Below, one piece after another: positions 1 to 8,417 of a stretch of 64,000 bases of DNA. Numbering within the stretch: the stretch's first letter is position 1; each line of letters begins with the position of its first letter. The position numbers and the translations under genes were made by a program. Under the pieces are notes generated by a model. It made no database searches and was not told the DNA's origin. It saw only the letters and a program-made list of their open reading frames with translations. Source of the DNA: Chromatiaceae bacterium (GTDB lineage: Bacteria > Pseudomonadota > Gammaproteobacteria > Chromatiales > Chromatiaceae); NCBI GenBank assembly GCA_024235395.1, contig JACKMK010000003.1, forward strand, positions 372,001-436,000. Direction: 5' to 3'.

Positions 1-1572
1 TCTCACCTCGGTCGCCTCTTCCACCCGACGACCGATCTCGCCGATACGTTGCTGGTAACGGCTGAGCAGCCTGCGCAGTTCGTCGGCCCGCGCATCCACG
101 CTTCGCAAGCGATCGTTCGACCCTTCGCCGATCTCGTCGAGCGCCTTCGCGACCTGCTTGTAGCGGGTGCTCGATTTCACATAAGCGGCGATGGCCTCCC
201 CGGCCTTTTCGATGAACTCGTCGATGGCGTCCAGCACCATCGCCTCGATGCGTGGCCGCAACTCCGTCGACAGGTCCAGATCGGCCAACAACAACTCGGC
301 GAGGGGGCCGACCACCGCCTCGGCACGCTTCTCCCACTTCAACGCCGTGGTCTCGATACGATGACTGATCAGGCCGGCGATCACCTCGGCGGGTGGCCTG
401 GCCGCATCGATCCCGAAACCCGCCAGCGCGAGGTCGCGGAACCAGGCCTCGCCGGCGCGCCGGTTCAACCACGCGGTGGCCCGCTCGCGGATCATCTCGG
501 AGGGTTCGGTGAATGCCTTCAGCTCTTCGACGATGGTCGCCGCCGATCCGAGATACCGGGCCAGCTGCGGCTTGATGGCCTGGTAGTACTCGCTGAAGTC
601 GACCTGGATACCCAGGCGCAGCGCGACCGACGATGATTCGGTCCTACCGCTCACGATCGACAGCAGGACATTGCCTGGACGCACCGCATCCTGACGCGCG
701 ACAAAGCTGTGCGAACCGGCCCGGTGGGCGGAAAAACCCACCGCCACCCCGAGTGCCGCTTCGGTGTTCGCGAGCAGCTCCATCGGCAGGCTGACCGCTA
801 TCTCGCCACCTACGTCCAGCTGACCTTCGACATCGAGCCGCATCGCCAACAGCTCCTGACTGTCGAGCAGGTCGTGGATGCGCGCCAGGTCCAATGGCAG
901 CGCGTCCCCGAGGCGCGCGGCGTTGTCCACCAGGACGCGCCCCCAGCGACGTTCGCTGCGGTTCAGGAACCAGTACCGCAGGCCGGTATTCAGCGCGGCC
1001 GCGGAGCGGCCGCTCAGGGTGATCGGATGGAGCGGCAGTCCGGCCTTGACCTCGCCTTTCAGCGTGCCGGAGAAATGCACCAGCACCGGACACCGGTCCA
1101 GGGCGAAGGACGCAAACCAGGGCTCCGGCTCAGGGCTCGCATCCACGACCAACGCCGCTTCCGCCTGTGCGCCGAGCAGCAGGGTGAAACCCTCGACGTC
1201 CGGGATCGGCACCGGCAGCGGGGCAGTGATCGGCAGGCGCAGTGGCGGGGTGTCACTCGCCGCCACGTCGCGCAGGTTCAGGCTCAGCAGGCGCGCCGGT
1301 CCCTCGCCCAGCCGCTGGTCGAGCGTCCGCTGAAACGCGACCAGACGCTCCAGTTCGCTCTGGTCGATCTCGAGGACCGCCAGCAACGCCTCCAACTCGG
1401 CGCCGGTCGGCAGCCCGCCGCTGCGAAAACGCCGGAGCAATGCCAGGATGTCGTCCGCGCCGTCCGGCAGGTGCGCCCCGGCCAATCGGTCCTGCAACTG
1501 GCTGAGCAGCAGCAGGTCCCCGGCGCGGGAGATCGCCGAAAAGCCTTCGATGATGCGCGAAATCCAGTTCAT
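1..1572 (-). CDS. Large hypothetical protein with coiled-coil C-terminal part (partial)
   Basis: The minus frame stays open from an ATG at 1572 to the window edge, so at least 524 residues are present and the stop lies outside. The start is preceded by a GGGAGGGA ribosome site 8 nt upstream. The first ~350 residues are mixed and Leu/Ala/Arg-rich with no signal peptide. The visible end (residues ~440-524) is helical with heptad-like spacing and probably coiled coil. It follows the putative cell-wall hydrolase at 1675-2844 on the same strand with a 102-bp gap, so the two may be co-transcribed. I recognise no family. The plus-strand ORFs across this stretch have skewed composition and are shadows of this gene. 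Confidence 0.75.
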   Translation of the reverse strand, partial: MNWISRIIEGFSAISRAGDLLLLSQLQDRLAGAHLPDGADDILALLRRFRSGGLPTGAELEALLAVLEIDQSELERLVAFQRTLDQRLGEGPARLLSLNLRDVAASDTPPLRLPITAPLPVPIPDVEGFTLLLGAQAEAALVVDASPEPEPWFASFALDRCPVLVHFSGTLKGEVKAGLPLHPITLSGRSAAALNTGLRYWFLNRSERRWGRVLVDNAARLGDALPLDLARIHDLLDSQELLAMRLDVEGQLDVGGEIAVSLPMELLANTEAALGVAVGFSAHRAGSHSFVARQDAVRPGNVLLSIVSGRTESSSVALRLGIQVDFSEYYQAIKPQLARYLGSAATIVEELKAFTEPSEMIRERATAWLNRRAGEAWFRDLALAGFGIDAARPPAEVIAGLISHRIETTALKWEKRAEAVVGPLAELLLADLDLSTELRPRIEAMVLDAIDEFIEKAGEAIAAYVKSSTRYKQVAKALDEIGEGSNDRLRSVDARADELRRLLSRYQQRIGEIGRRVEEATEVR

Positions 1573-1674
1573 CGAACCGTCCCTCCCATGCATGCGGCAC
1601 AACCGCTTACCCCGAGCGCAAACCCCTTGACCAGCGCGCGGGGCGAACGACCCCGACCACGCCGTGCAGATTCG

Positions 1675-2844
1675 CTACCCGACCTTGTCACTGGATTCGC
1701 CGAGATAGGCATCGATCTCGCCGACCGGGCCATTGCGCAGCAGGTAGACCCGGGGATTGGTGCGTACGGCGACCTCGCCGTCCAGACTGACGCGCACGGG
1801 TTCACGGTCGAGAATGCCCAATCGCCGACTGAGACAGTCCGCGCGCCAGCGTTTGCTCGCCTTTTTTGCGCGTTCCTCGACAACGATGCGCGTCAGGGCA
1901 AACTCGTCCGTCGGCTGTTCGTGAAAGACACGGGTGATGATCTCGCTGCGCGCCTTTTCGAACCCACCCTGCTGGACACCCATGTCGTAGAGGGCCGAGA
2001 GGCAACGTAGATTGGTCACCTGGACCGGCGAGATGCCGCGCATGAACGAAATCGTCGACAGCAGCACCTTGCCGTACTTGTCGTAGGCGTAGCGCAGCAT
2101 CGCCCGTCGAAAGACCTCCTCGCGGCCGACCGCCTCGAGGTAGCCTTTCCAGGGTTGGGAAAATCCATGCTTGGTTTTGCCGGTACTCTGTCCATCGGCC
2201 CAGCGGACCGCGCTGGCTCGCGAACCGTCCAGGACCTTCCAGAACGCCGCATAGTCGGCCTCGTTGCTGCCGAAGCAGGACCTCAGCAAGGGCTCGTTCT
2301 CACCGCGAAAACGGCGAAACAGCTCCTGCAGGGTACCGGTGCCGAGATTGCATTGGATGGGACCGAACGAAAGCCCAGCGCCATCGAAATTGCCGGTCAC
2401 CTGTTGATAGGGGTCGCCACTGGTTTCGAACGCCGCCGTGACCTGCATTCCGCAGTCGAAGGCCGTCTCTGGCTTGATCTCCGGCATCTTCGCCGGATCC
2501 GGCATCTCCAGGTAGACATCGTTCCCGACCGCGTCCACACGCGCAAAATACTTCTCGCGCCTGAGTTTTCCCGCAGCCTTGGCGAGACCCTCGGGATCGG
2601 CGTTGCCAACCACGATGCAGGTGCCCTTCGCCGACGGTTCGAGTGCGGCACCCGGATGCAGCTGTTTGACGGCGATGGGTGTACCCAGGGTGTCGCGCAG
2701 GATCTGCAATGCAGCGACCAGCTCGCGGTGGATGTGGATCTTGCCCTGCGGGTCGGTGAATTCCTTGATCTTGAAATTTGGCGTCAGGCGGTTGTTGGCC
2801 GACCCACCCACGACGAAGTCGTCTTCGAAAACGGTTTTTGCCAT
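1675..2844 (-). CDS. Putative peptidoglycan hydrolase (M15-like N-terminus plus lysozyme/chitosanase-like region)
   Basis: 389 residues from the ATG at 2844, chosen because GGAGG lies just upstream; the frame stays open a further 28 codons upstream but without a comparable site. Residues ~18-60 (LTPNFKIKEF...LQILRDTLGTPIAV) resemble the entry of zinc D-Ala-D-Ala carboxypeptidase/M15-type cell-wall domains. Residues ~145-290 contain GNFDGAGLSFGPIQCNLG followed by helices, a pattern I associate with lysozyme- or chitosanase-like muramidase domains. There is no signal peptide or membrane segment, so any cell-wall activity would need export by another route or host lysis. The family call is by motif resemblance only. 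Confidence 0.55.
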   Translation of the reverse strand: MAKTVFEDDFVVGGSANNRLTPNFKIKEFTDPQGKIHIHRELVAALQILRDTLGTPIAVKQLHPGAALEPSAKGTCIVVGNADPEGLAKAAGKLRREKYFARVDAVGNDVYLEMPDPAKMPEIKPETAFDCGMQVTAAFETSGDPYQQVTGNFDGAGLSFGPIQCNLGTGTLQELFRRFRGENEPLLRSCFGSNEADYAAFWKVLDGSRASAVRWADGQSTGKTKHGFSQPWKGYLEAVGREEVFRRAMLRYAYDKYGKVLLSTISFMRGISPVQVTNLRCLSALYDMGVQQGGFEKARSEIITRVFHEQPTDEFALTRIVVEERAKKASKRWRADCLSRRLGILDREPVRVSLDGEVAVRTNPRVYLLRNGPVGEIDAYLGESSDKVG

Positions 2845-3233
2845 CCCGGCCTCCTTCGGATCCAGTGAGCGATTCCGACCCTGCTGATACGGCGCCAACC
2901 CGGCCGTTCGACGGTCGCACGACACCATGAAGATAGTGCCAATCGGGCGGTCATGGAACCTGGAACCGGCGGCGGCTCTCAGCGGACATCAGCCGGAAAG
3001 CATCGTCCGCAGACCGGCGCCGGCGCTACGGCCCGCACTCCGCTGCCCGACACTGGCATCGGCCCCCGGCAATGAGGCGGCCAGGGTGGGCGAACCCGGG
3101 CTGGGACGCAAGACCTCGACGGGGCCATGCGGATCGGTGTGGTGGGCGACCGAAAGAAAACCGTATTCGCCCGGGTCTCCTACAACGAAGCCCGGCGGCA
3201 ACCACTGGGCCATGCGTACAAGGAGACAGGACG
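2845..3233. other. Intergenic region between divergent genes
   Basis: 389 bp separate the divergent genes at 1675-2844 (-) and 3234-3623 (+). It should hold both promoters, but no clear -35/-10 pair stands out. A 36-codon plus-strand ORF (3127-3237, starting MRIGVVGDRKK) overlaps the next start by 4 nt; it lacks a good ribosome site and I do not count it as a gene. Confidence 0.5.
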
Positions 3234-3623
3234 ATGAAAAAGACATTGATTGCCGGCGTACTGGCAATGGCTTCCAGCGTGGTCGGCGCAGCACCCTTTG
3301 CCTTCCAGACTCAGATCGGGTCTTCGGAGCTTGATCCAAGCATCTGGGATGGCCCGGCGATGACATTCCCGACCGTAACGCCGAGCGGGACGCGCTCTTC
3401 GCTCGAGGTGCTGTACGCCTCGCACGACATCGACGGGGCGGGCGATTTCCCGTTTGCCGGGTCGATCGAAGCGAGTGGGCCCACGCGCATCAGTCTCTAC
3501 GAGGTCCAGCGCGGCAGCCCTGAGGCTACCGCCTATCGCGATTACTACGAGCGCTATCCTGTGGGAACCGACTGGGCGAGGATCGCTCGCGAGTCGCACA
3601 AAGAGCGTGCCGGTGAATCCTGA
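3234..3623 (+). CDS. Small secreted hypothetical protein
   Basis: 129 residues. The ATG at 3234 is preceded by AAGGAGAC, and the product opens with MKKTLIAGVLAMASSVVGA, a textbook Sec signal peptide with a likely cut after VGA. The mature part (~110 residues) is rich in Ser, Asp and aromatic residues, has no cysteine and matches no family I know. The frame is open further upstream, but the signal peptide and ribosome site fix this start. It is a single gene, convergent with the DedA-rhodanese gene, and is followed by a strong stem-loop at 3633-3667. Confidence 0.75.
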   Translation: MKKTLIAGVLAMASSVVGAAPFAFQTQIGSSELDPSIWDGPAMTFPTVTPSGTRSSLEVLYASHDIDGAGDFPFAGSIEASGPTRISLYEVQRGSPEATAYRDYYERYPVGTDWARIARESHKERAGES

Positions 3624-3632
3624 CGGACGTGC

Positions 3633-3667
3633 ACCCGCAGGGTCCGGTACGCCTGCGCCCTGCGGGT
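3633..3667 (+). terminator. Stem-loop after the secreted protein gene
   Basis: Perfect 10-bp arms ACCCGCAGGG (3633-3642) and CCCTGCGGGT (3658-3667) with a 15-nt loop, starting 9 nt after the stop at 3623. No run of T follows, so intrinsic termination is possible but not certain; a role in mRNA 3' protection is the alternative. Confidence 0.45.
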
Positions 3668-3838
3668 AGCTCGATGCGCAAGGCCCTGTGGCACCTGGTC
3701 GCTGGGACCGCACCCGGTACAGCTGCCTCCCGGTGCGGCAACGCAGAGACAGCGGGGCAAAGACGCCGACTCCAACCGCTTCGGGCGGCTTGTCTCCCTC
3801 CGGGTCGCACGCACCGCGCACGACCACCTCGTCGGGGC

Positions 3839-4819
3839 TCAGCGGGCCTCGTGTTCCACCGGCCAGCCCTGCGCGTTCCAGGCGGTCATACCGTCGTGCA
3901 CCACCTGTACATCGGCAAAGCCGTGCCGCGTCAGCAATGCACCGGCCTTCGCAGAACGGCGGTCGGTACGACAGACGATCGCGATCGGCCGTTCCTGATA
4001 GGCATTCAGTCGATCCAACTGCGACGCCAGGTCCTCGAGCGGCAGATTCAGGGCACCGGCGATGTGACCCTGTTCGCCGACAAAGTCTTCGGGCGTCCGT
4101 ACATCCAGCACCAGCAGGCCCCTGTCGCCTGCCAGGCGTTGCTTGAGTTCGGTGACCTCCAGCATCGGGCGTTGACGCAGCCGCCCGATCAGCCGCGGCA
4201 GAAACGCGACAGCCGCCAGCAGCGCGAGTGCGATCAGACCTTTCTGCAACATGCCTTGGCTGCCGGCAACGGCCTCTCGGCCGGCGTAACCGAGGTAAGT
4301 GTAGGCAATGGCGCCGGGCAGCATGCAGATCGCGCTCGTCAGCAGGTACTGCCAGAACGGTATGCGGGTCAGTCCCAGCGCATAGTTCAACAGATTGAAG
4401 GGAAACAGGGGCACGAGGCGGGTGAACGCGACGAATCGCCAACCCTCCGCCTCGACCCCCTGCAGCAGGCGCCCGAAGAAACCGCCGGAGCGCCGCTGCA
4501 CCCAGTCGCCTGCGACGAAACGTGCAATCAGGAAGGCGGCTGCCGCACCGAGCGTGGCGCCGCTCAGGTTGTACAGGGTACCGAGTACCGGGCCGAACAG
4601 AACGCCGCCGGCCAGCGTCAACAGGGCGCCCGGCAGAAACAGCACGGCACCCGTCGCGTACGAGGCCACGAACAACAGGGGTCCGGCAATGCCCGCGGCC
4701 GCCACCCAGTCCTGCAGTACCGCGGCGTCCAGTCGGTCGCGGTAGAAAAAGAGCACGCCGCCCGCGCACAGCAGCATTGCGACCAGCAACCCCCGGCGCC
4801 AGGTTTCAGGCATCGTCAT
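3839..4819 (-). CDS. DedA/VTT-type membrane protein fused to a C-terminal rhodanese domain
   Basis: 326 residues from the ATG at 4819 (a second ATG follows at 4813); it overlaps the end of the upstream gene, so translation is probably coupled. Residues ~10-215 form the TVP38/TMEM64 (SNARE-associated, VTT) fold: several hydrophobic helices with GALLTLAGGVLFGPVLG and FTRLVPLFPFNLLNYALG. Residues ~220-325 form a rhodanese domain (LDVRTPEDF...GHIAGALNLP), with the active-site Cys at about position 283 in CRTDRRSA. VTT proteins are inner-membrane transporters or scramblases; rhodaneses carry persulfide sulfur. The fusion suggests sulfane-sulfur or oxyanion handling at the membrane. It is second gene after the sterol-desaturase gene, under the likely control of the divergent ArsR-rhodanese regulator. 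Confidence 0.88.
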   Translation of the reverse strand: MTMPETWRRGLLVAMLLCAGGVLFFYRDRLDAAVLQDWVAAAGIAGPLLFVASYATGAVLFLPGALLTLAGGVLFGPVLGTLYNLSGATLGAAAAFLIARFVAGDWVQRRSGGFFGRLLQGVEAEGWRFVAFTRLVPLFPFNLLNYALGLTRIPFWQYLLTSAICMLPGAIAYTYLGYAGREAVAGSQGMLQKGLIALALLAAVAFLPRLIGRLRQRPMLEVTELKQRLAGDRGLLVLDVRTPEDFVGEQGHIAGALNLPLEDLASQLDRLNAYQERPIAIVCRTDRRSAKAGALLTRHGFADVQVVHDGMTAWNAQGWPVEHEAR

Positions 4820-5666
4820 GCCCGTCGCCGGTCCATTGCCGCCGATTGATCGCATACCCGGTGATGCGGCCGTGGAACGGCAGTGCGAGCATTCCCGGCA
4901 ACCAGGCCACCTGCCGGACTTCGCGGTAGCCACGGATGCCGATGGTCATGCCATCATGTCCGCCGCGGGGCTGGTCGCGATAGGTACCGAACAGGCGATC
5001 CCAGATCGACAGGTTGAAACCGAAGTTGGAGTTGGTCTCATCGTCCTCGACCGAATGGTGCACGCGATGCATGTCGGGGGTTACCACCAGCCAGCGCAGC
5101 ACACGGTCGAGCGGCGCCGGCAGGCGGACGTTGCCGTGGTTGAACATCGCCATGCCGTTCAGCACCACCTCGAACACGATCACTGCGGCGACCGCCGGGC
5201 CGAGCAGCAGGATCACCGCAAACTTGATCAGCATCGACAGGATGATCTCGAGCGGGTGGAAACGTGCACCGGTGGTGAGGTCGTAGTCGAGGTCGGCATG
5301 GTGGACGCGGTGCAGGCGCCACAGCAGCGGGATCGCATGGACCATCACGTGCTGTAGCCAGATGGCGAAGTCGAGCGCGACGACGGCGCCCGGCATCTCG
5401 ACCCAGGCCGGCAGCTGCACATAGTTGAAAAGCCCCCAGCCCCGGGTTGCCGCGAACGCCGCCACGCCGACCGCCGCGGTCGGGAACAACAGGCGTAGCA
5501 CCACGGTATTGAGCATCACCAGGCCCAGGTTGTTGACCCACCGCAACGTCTTCGAGACCCCGAGCCGGCGCCGCGGGGCAACCAGCTCCCAGGCGGCCAC
5601 CGCGGCAAAGATGGCGAGAAAAAAGGTCAGCCGGATCGCGGCTTCGTGGGCTTGCAACGAGTCCAA
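4806..5666 (-). CDS. Sterol desaturase / fatty acid hydroxylase family membrane protein
   Basis: 286 residues from a TTG at 5666, preceded by CGGGAGAG; the longer open frame would run back through the ArsR promoter and gene, so the short start is preferred. The three histidine clusters of the di-iron family are present: HVMVH (106-110), HRVHH (119-123), and HGN (177) with MHRVHHS (200-204), set between hydrophobic helices. Such enzymes use non-haem di-iron and O2 to hydroxylate or desaturate a lipid; the substrate cannot be told. It is first gene of a two-gene operon with the DedA-rhodanese protein, read away from the ArsR-type regulator. Confidence 0.88.
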   Translation of the reverse strand: MDSLQAHEAAIRLTFFLAIFAAVAAWELVAPRRRLGVSKTLRWVNNLGLVMLNTVVLRLLFPTAAVGVAAFAATRGWGLFNYVQLPAWVEMPGAVVALDFAIWLQHVMVHAIPLLWRLHRVHHADLDYDLTTGARFHPLEIILSMLIKFAVILLLGPAVAAVIVFEVVLNGMAMFNHGNVRLPAPLDRVLRWLVVTPDMHRVHHSVEDDETNSNFGFNLSIWDRLFGTYRDQPRGGHDGMTIGIRGYREVRQVAWLPGMLALPFHGRITGYAINRRQWTGDGHDDA

Positions 5667-5730
5667 GTGCTCTCCCGGAGACTGGGTGGTCCATCCCGCA
5701 GCTGATCTATACTGGCGGCACGGTACGATA

Positions 5731-5748
5731 TTCAACCGATCGGTTGAA
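5731..5748. promoter_or_regulatory. Perfect palindrome, probable ArsR-type operator
   Basis: TTCAACCGATCGGTTGAA is an uninterrupted 18-bp palindrome in the 104-bp space between the divergent desaturase (start 5666) and ArsR-rhodanese (start 5771) genes. Its length and position suit a winged-helix ArsR dimer repressing both directions. Seen directly: the palindrome. Inferred: the regulator that binds it. Confidence 0.7.
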
Positions 5749-5770
5749 GGATTAGTGGGGGTCGTGGCCC

Positions 5771-6448
5771 ATGTCAAGAACCAAGGGGCCCAAACAACGG
5801 CTGTTCGGACAGCTCGCCCGCGTCGCCCAGGCGCTGGCGAGCGATGCCCGCCTGGAGCTGCTCGACTATCTGGCGCAGGGTGAGCGCAACGTCGATGAGC
5901 TTGCTCAGGCGGCAGGGCTTTCCATTGCAAACGCCTCCAAGCACCTGCAGCAACTCAAAGGGGTGGGCCTGGTCACACCACGGCGCGACGGCAAGCAGGT
6001 GTTCTACGCACTGGCCGACGACCGCGCATTGGATGCGATTGCCGCGTTGCGCACGCTGGCCGAATCGCATACCGCCGAAGTCCGCAGTCTGATCGACAGC
6101 TACCTGCACGCACGCGACGACTTCGAACCGCTGCCGGCAAGCGAGCTGTTGCAGCGTGCCGACAGCGGGCTGGTCACCGTCCTCGACGTGCGACCGCCGG
6201 GGGAGTTTGCCCAGGGGCATATCCCGGGGGCACTGAACGTGCCACTCGACCATCTCAGATCGCGGCTGCGTACCTTGCCGGACAACCGGGAGATCATCGC
6301 GTATTGCCGCGGTCCCTGGTGCGTCCTGTCGTTCGAGGCCGTCAGACAGCTGCGTGCGGCCGGTTTCAAGGCCCGGCGGCTGGAGGAGGGGATGCCCGAA
6401 TGGCGCCATGCCGGCCATCCGGTCGCGACGGTTTCACATCCCCGCTAA
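5771..6448 (+). CDS. ArsR-family regulator with C-terminal rhodanese domain
   Basis: 225 residues. Residues ~10-95 are an ArsR/SmtB winged helix (ASDARLELLDYLAQGERNVDELAQAAGLSIANASKHLQ, wing RRDGKQVFYAL). Residues ~120-220 are a rhodanese domain (LDVRPPGEFAQGHIPGALNVP) with Cys179 and Cys184 in YCRGPWC. The DNA-binding half has no cysteine, so sensing most likely runs through the rhodanese cysteines (persulfide or other thiol-reactive signal) rather than a classical metal site. It is divergent from the desaturase/DedA-rhodanese operon, and a perfect palindrome lies between them. The regulator and its putative target thus both carry rhodanese domains. Confidence 0.92.
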   Translation: MSRTKGPKQRLFGQLARVAQALASDARLELLDYLAQGERNVDELAQAAGLSIANASKHLQQLKGVGLVTPRRDGKQVFYALADDRALDAIAALRTLAESHTAEVRSLIDSYLHARDDFEPLPASELLQRADSGLVTVLDVRPPGEFAQGHIPGALNVPLDHLRSRLRTLPDNREIIAYCRGPWCVLSFEAVRQLRAAGFKARRLEEGMPEWRHAGHPVATVSHPR

Positions 6449-6656
6449 TCCGGCGGAAGGGGGTCGGGATACCCCAGGCCCTCAACAGTGGGACCGGTGG
6501 CACAGCTGCGGTCGATCATCGCTGGTCGGGAACGGTCGGTCGTTGGCCGGCGGCCACGGCACGAAGAAGCCTTCGCAATCGCCCCCGTTCGGCGCGGACT
6601 GTCCCCAGGGAATGAATTGAGAGATCAGGGGGAAAGCCGTCCTGGTGTCGTTGGGC

Positions 6657-8384
6657 TCATCGCCGCACAAAGGTCACCTGAAGCTCATCGCCAACAATCG
6701 CGAAAGTGGGGGCCACACCGTCCACGCTGTTGCCGTGGAACCGGTCCGGTCCGTAGTCCGAAAGATGGGCGCTGGAAAGGATCGTGAAGGCCGTGCTGAA
6801 TGCGACATCGTCCGCATCCTTTTTCCAGAAAGAGAAGGTGAGGCGGCTCGAGTTGAGCGTCAACGCGTCGGATACCCGAAGCAACGTCGCGTCGGCACCG
6901 ATCCGGATCGAAATGATTCCCTCATTCGCATCGAGCGCGCCGATGGTTACGCCCTTCGAGTGACCGCCGATGTCCAACTCTCCGTTGCCGGAAAGCTGGA
7001 TCTTGGCCGCGCCACCGGAAGAATCGTCGTAGAACGCGATGCGGCCACCACAACCGCCCCCGGTCCCGCCATGGGCAATCAGACTGGCATTGCCCGCGCT
7101 CGACGTGCCGGAGAAAACCGTATAACCGCCGGCCGCCTGCGACACGTTGCCGCCCAGATTGACGATCGTCGCACTGCCCGCGGTGGGCACATTGCCATCC
7201 GCTGCGCCCTCTCCGTACACGGAAAATTCGGTGTAACCCGCAGCCGCCCCTTCGCGAACCGCCGGGTGGTTCCATAGGGTCGCATTGCCCGCCGTTGGAA
7301 AATATTCGGTGGGCAGGTTGACTGAAAAGATCGTATGGCCGGCGCTGGACTTGTTCTCGATGCTGCTGCCGCAGTTGACGATGCTGGCGTTTGCGGCGCT
7401 CGGAGACGCGTACTTGGCACTGAACGTGAGGTGTCCACCGCCACCTTGCTCACCCTCCAGTGCGCCATAGTTGAAGTAAGCACCCTGACCGGCAGACGCC
7501 CCCTGGGTTGCCTCCATCCTGGGCGGATTGTTGTTGAAGCTGGTCACCCCACCGTATGCACCGGGGGCCTTGGCGGCGTAATTGTGGAAGCGTCCGTTAC
7601 CGCCGACCGCCGTGCCATCGAACGCGACGTCCCCGCCGTTCGCCTTGGGGTGGGTTGCACCCTCGTTGTAGAAGACGCCATGGGCGGCCGTTGAGTCGCC
7701 GTAGAACTGGGTATTGCCGCCATCGCCGCCGGAGACCGTTCCACCGACATTCGTGAAGGTGGCGTTGGCCGCCGATGCGGTGTCGTGGAAGACCACATTG
7801 CCGAAGGTATCGCCATCGGCGCCGAGGCTGCCGTAGATCATGAAGCGGGCGGTATCCGCCGATGATGCATCGCAGAAACTGATCTCGCCGCCGACAGTAT
7901 TGTGCTCGGGAGGTGCGGCGGCACCGGTCCACGCCTTGAACGACGCCGAGCCGGCGGTCGCCGTGTCCTGAAAGCGGATCACACCGCCACCATAGTCCTG
8001 TTCCGTGATGGGGCCGGCGCAGTAGAAGACGTCGTCCCCGCCCGCTGTCGCGGCGTTGCTGAACACCAGCTGCGGGTTCCTGAATCCGCTGCTTGTTGCC
8101 GCAACGATGAAGCTCTGTAGCCTTCCGGAACGGTTGTCGATGCCCTTGCCCGTGATCGTCAAAGCCGGGGTAGCGGAAGGTCCGAATTCGAAGGTGTAGG
8201 CGGGCGCGCTCTCGGCAAACTCGATACCGTCCACCGCCGCGTCGGATACTGGCGAAAAGCTGACCATGGTCTGAGTTGTGACGGCGAATGCGGCCGTCCC
8301 CTTCGGCACCCCGGCGGGATTCCAGTTGTCGGCGCTGTTCCATTCACCGGTCGACGGCTGAGGGTTCCAACTCGATGTCGTCAT
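6657..8384 (-). CDS. Glycine-rich beta-solenoid protein, autotransporter-passenger-like
   Basis: 575 residues from the ATG at 8384, with GGAG 6 nt upstream; an in-frame TTG four codons earlier overlaps that site. The N-terminus (WNPQPSTGEWNSADNWNPAGVP) is the typical opening of autotransporter passenger or haemagglutinin-type proteins. About 15 imperfect ~25-35-residue repeats follow with the pattern GG-x-x-x-F-x-(D/G)-x-(S/A)-(S/T)-A-x-x-A-x-F/I, predicting a right-handed beta-helix. No signal peptide and no C-terminal beta-barrel or PEP-CTERM anchor is visible, so it is an orphan passenger or leaves the cell by another route. It lies between convergent ArsR-rhodanese and the large sensor gene. 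Confidence 0.7.
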   Translation of the reverse strand: MTTSSWNPQPSTGEWNSADNWNPAGVPKGTAAFAVTTQTMVSFSPVSDAAVDGIEFAESAPAYTFEFGPSATPALTITGKGIDNRSGRLQSFIVAATSSGFRNPQLVFSNAATAGGDDVFYCAGPITEQDYGGGVIRFQDTATAGSASFKAWTGAAAPPEHNTVGGEISFCDASSADTARFMIYGSLGADGDTFGNVVFHDTASAANATFTNVGGTVSGGDGGNTQFYGDSTAAHGVFYNEGATHPKANGGDVAFDGTAVGGNGRFHNYAAKAPGAYGGVTSFNNNPPRMEATQGASAGQGAYFNYGALEGEQGGGGHLTFSAKYASPSAANASIVNCGSSIENKSSAGHTIFSVNLPTEYFPTAGNATLWNHPAVREGAAAGYTEFSVYGEGAADGNVPTAGSATIVNLGGNVSQAAGGYTVFSGTSSAGNASLIAHGGTGGGCGGRIAFYDDSSGGAAKIQLSGNGELDIGGHSKGVTIGALDANEGIISIRIGADATLLRVSDALTLNSSRLTFSFWKKDADDVAFSTAFTILSSAHLSDYGPDRFHGNSVDGVAPTFAIVGDELQVTFVRR

Positions 8385-8417
8385 CTGTTTCTCCAATATT
8401 GATCCGCTGCTGATGGG

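Noticed and set aside
709..2010. 433-residue plus-strand ORF across the left end
   Set aside because: Composition is Gln/Arg-skewed with no motif; it mirrors two well-supported minus-strand genes.
3127..3237. 36-codon ORF MRIGVVGDRKK... before the secreted protein
   Set aside because: Weak ribosome site and no conserved feature; overlaps the next start by chance.
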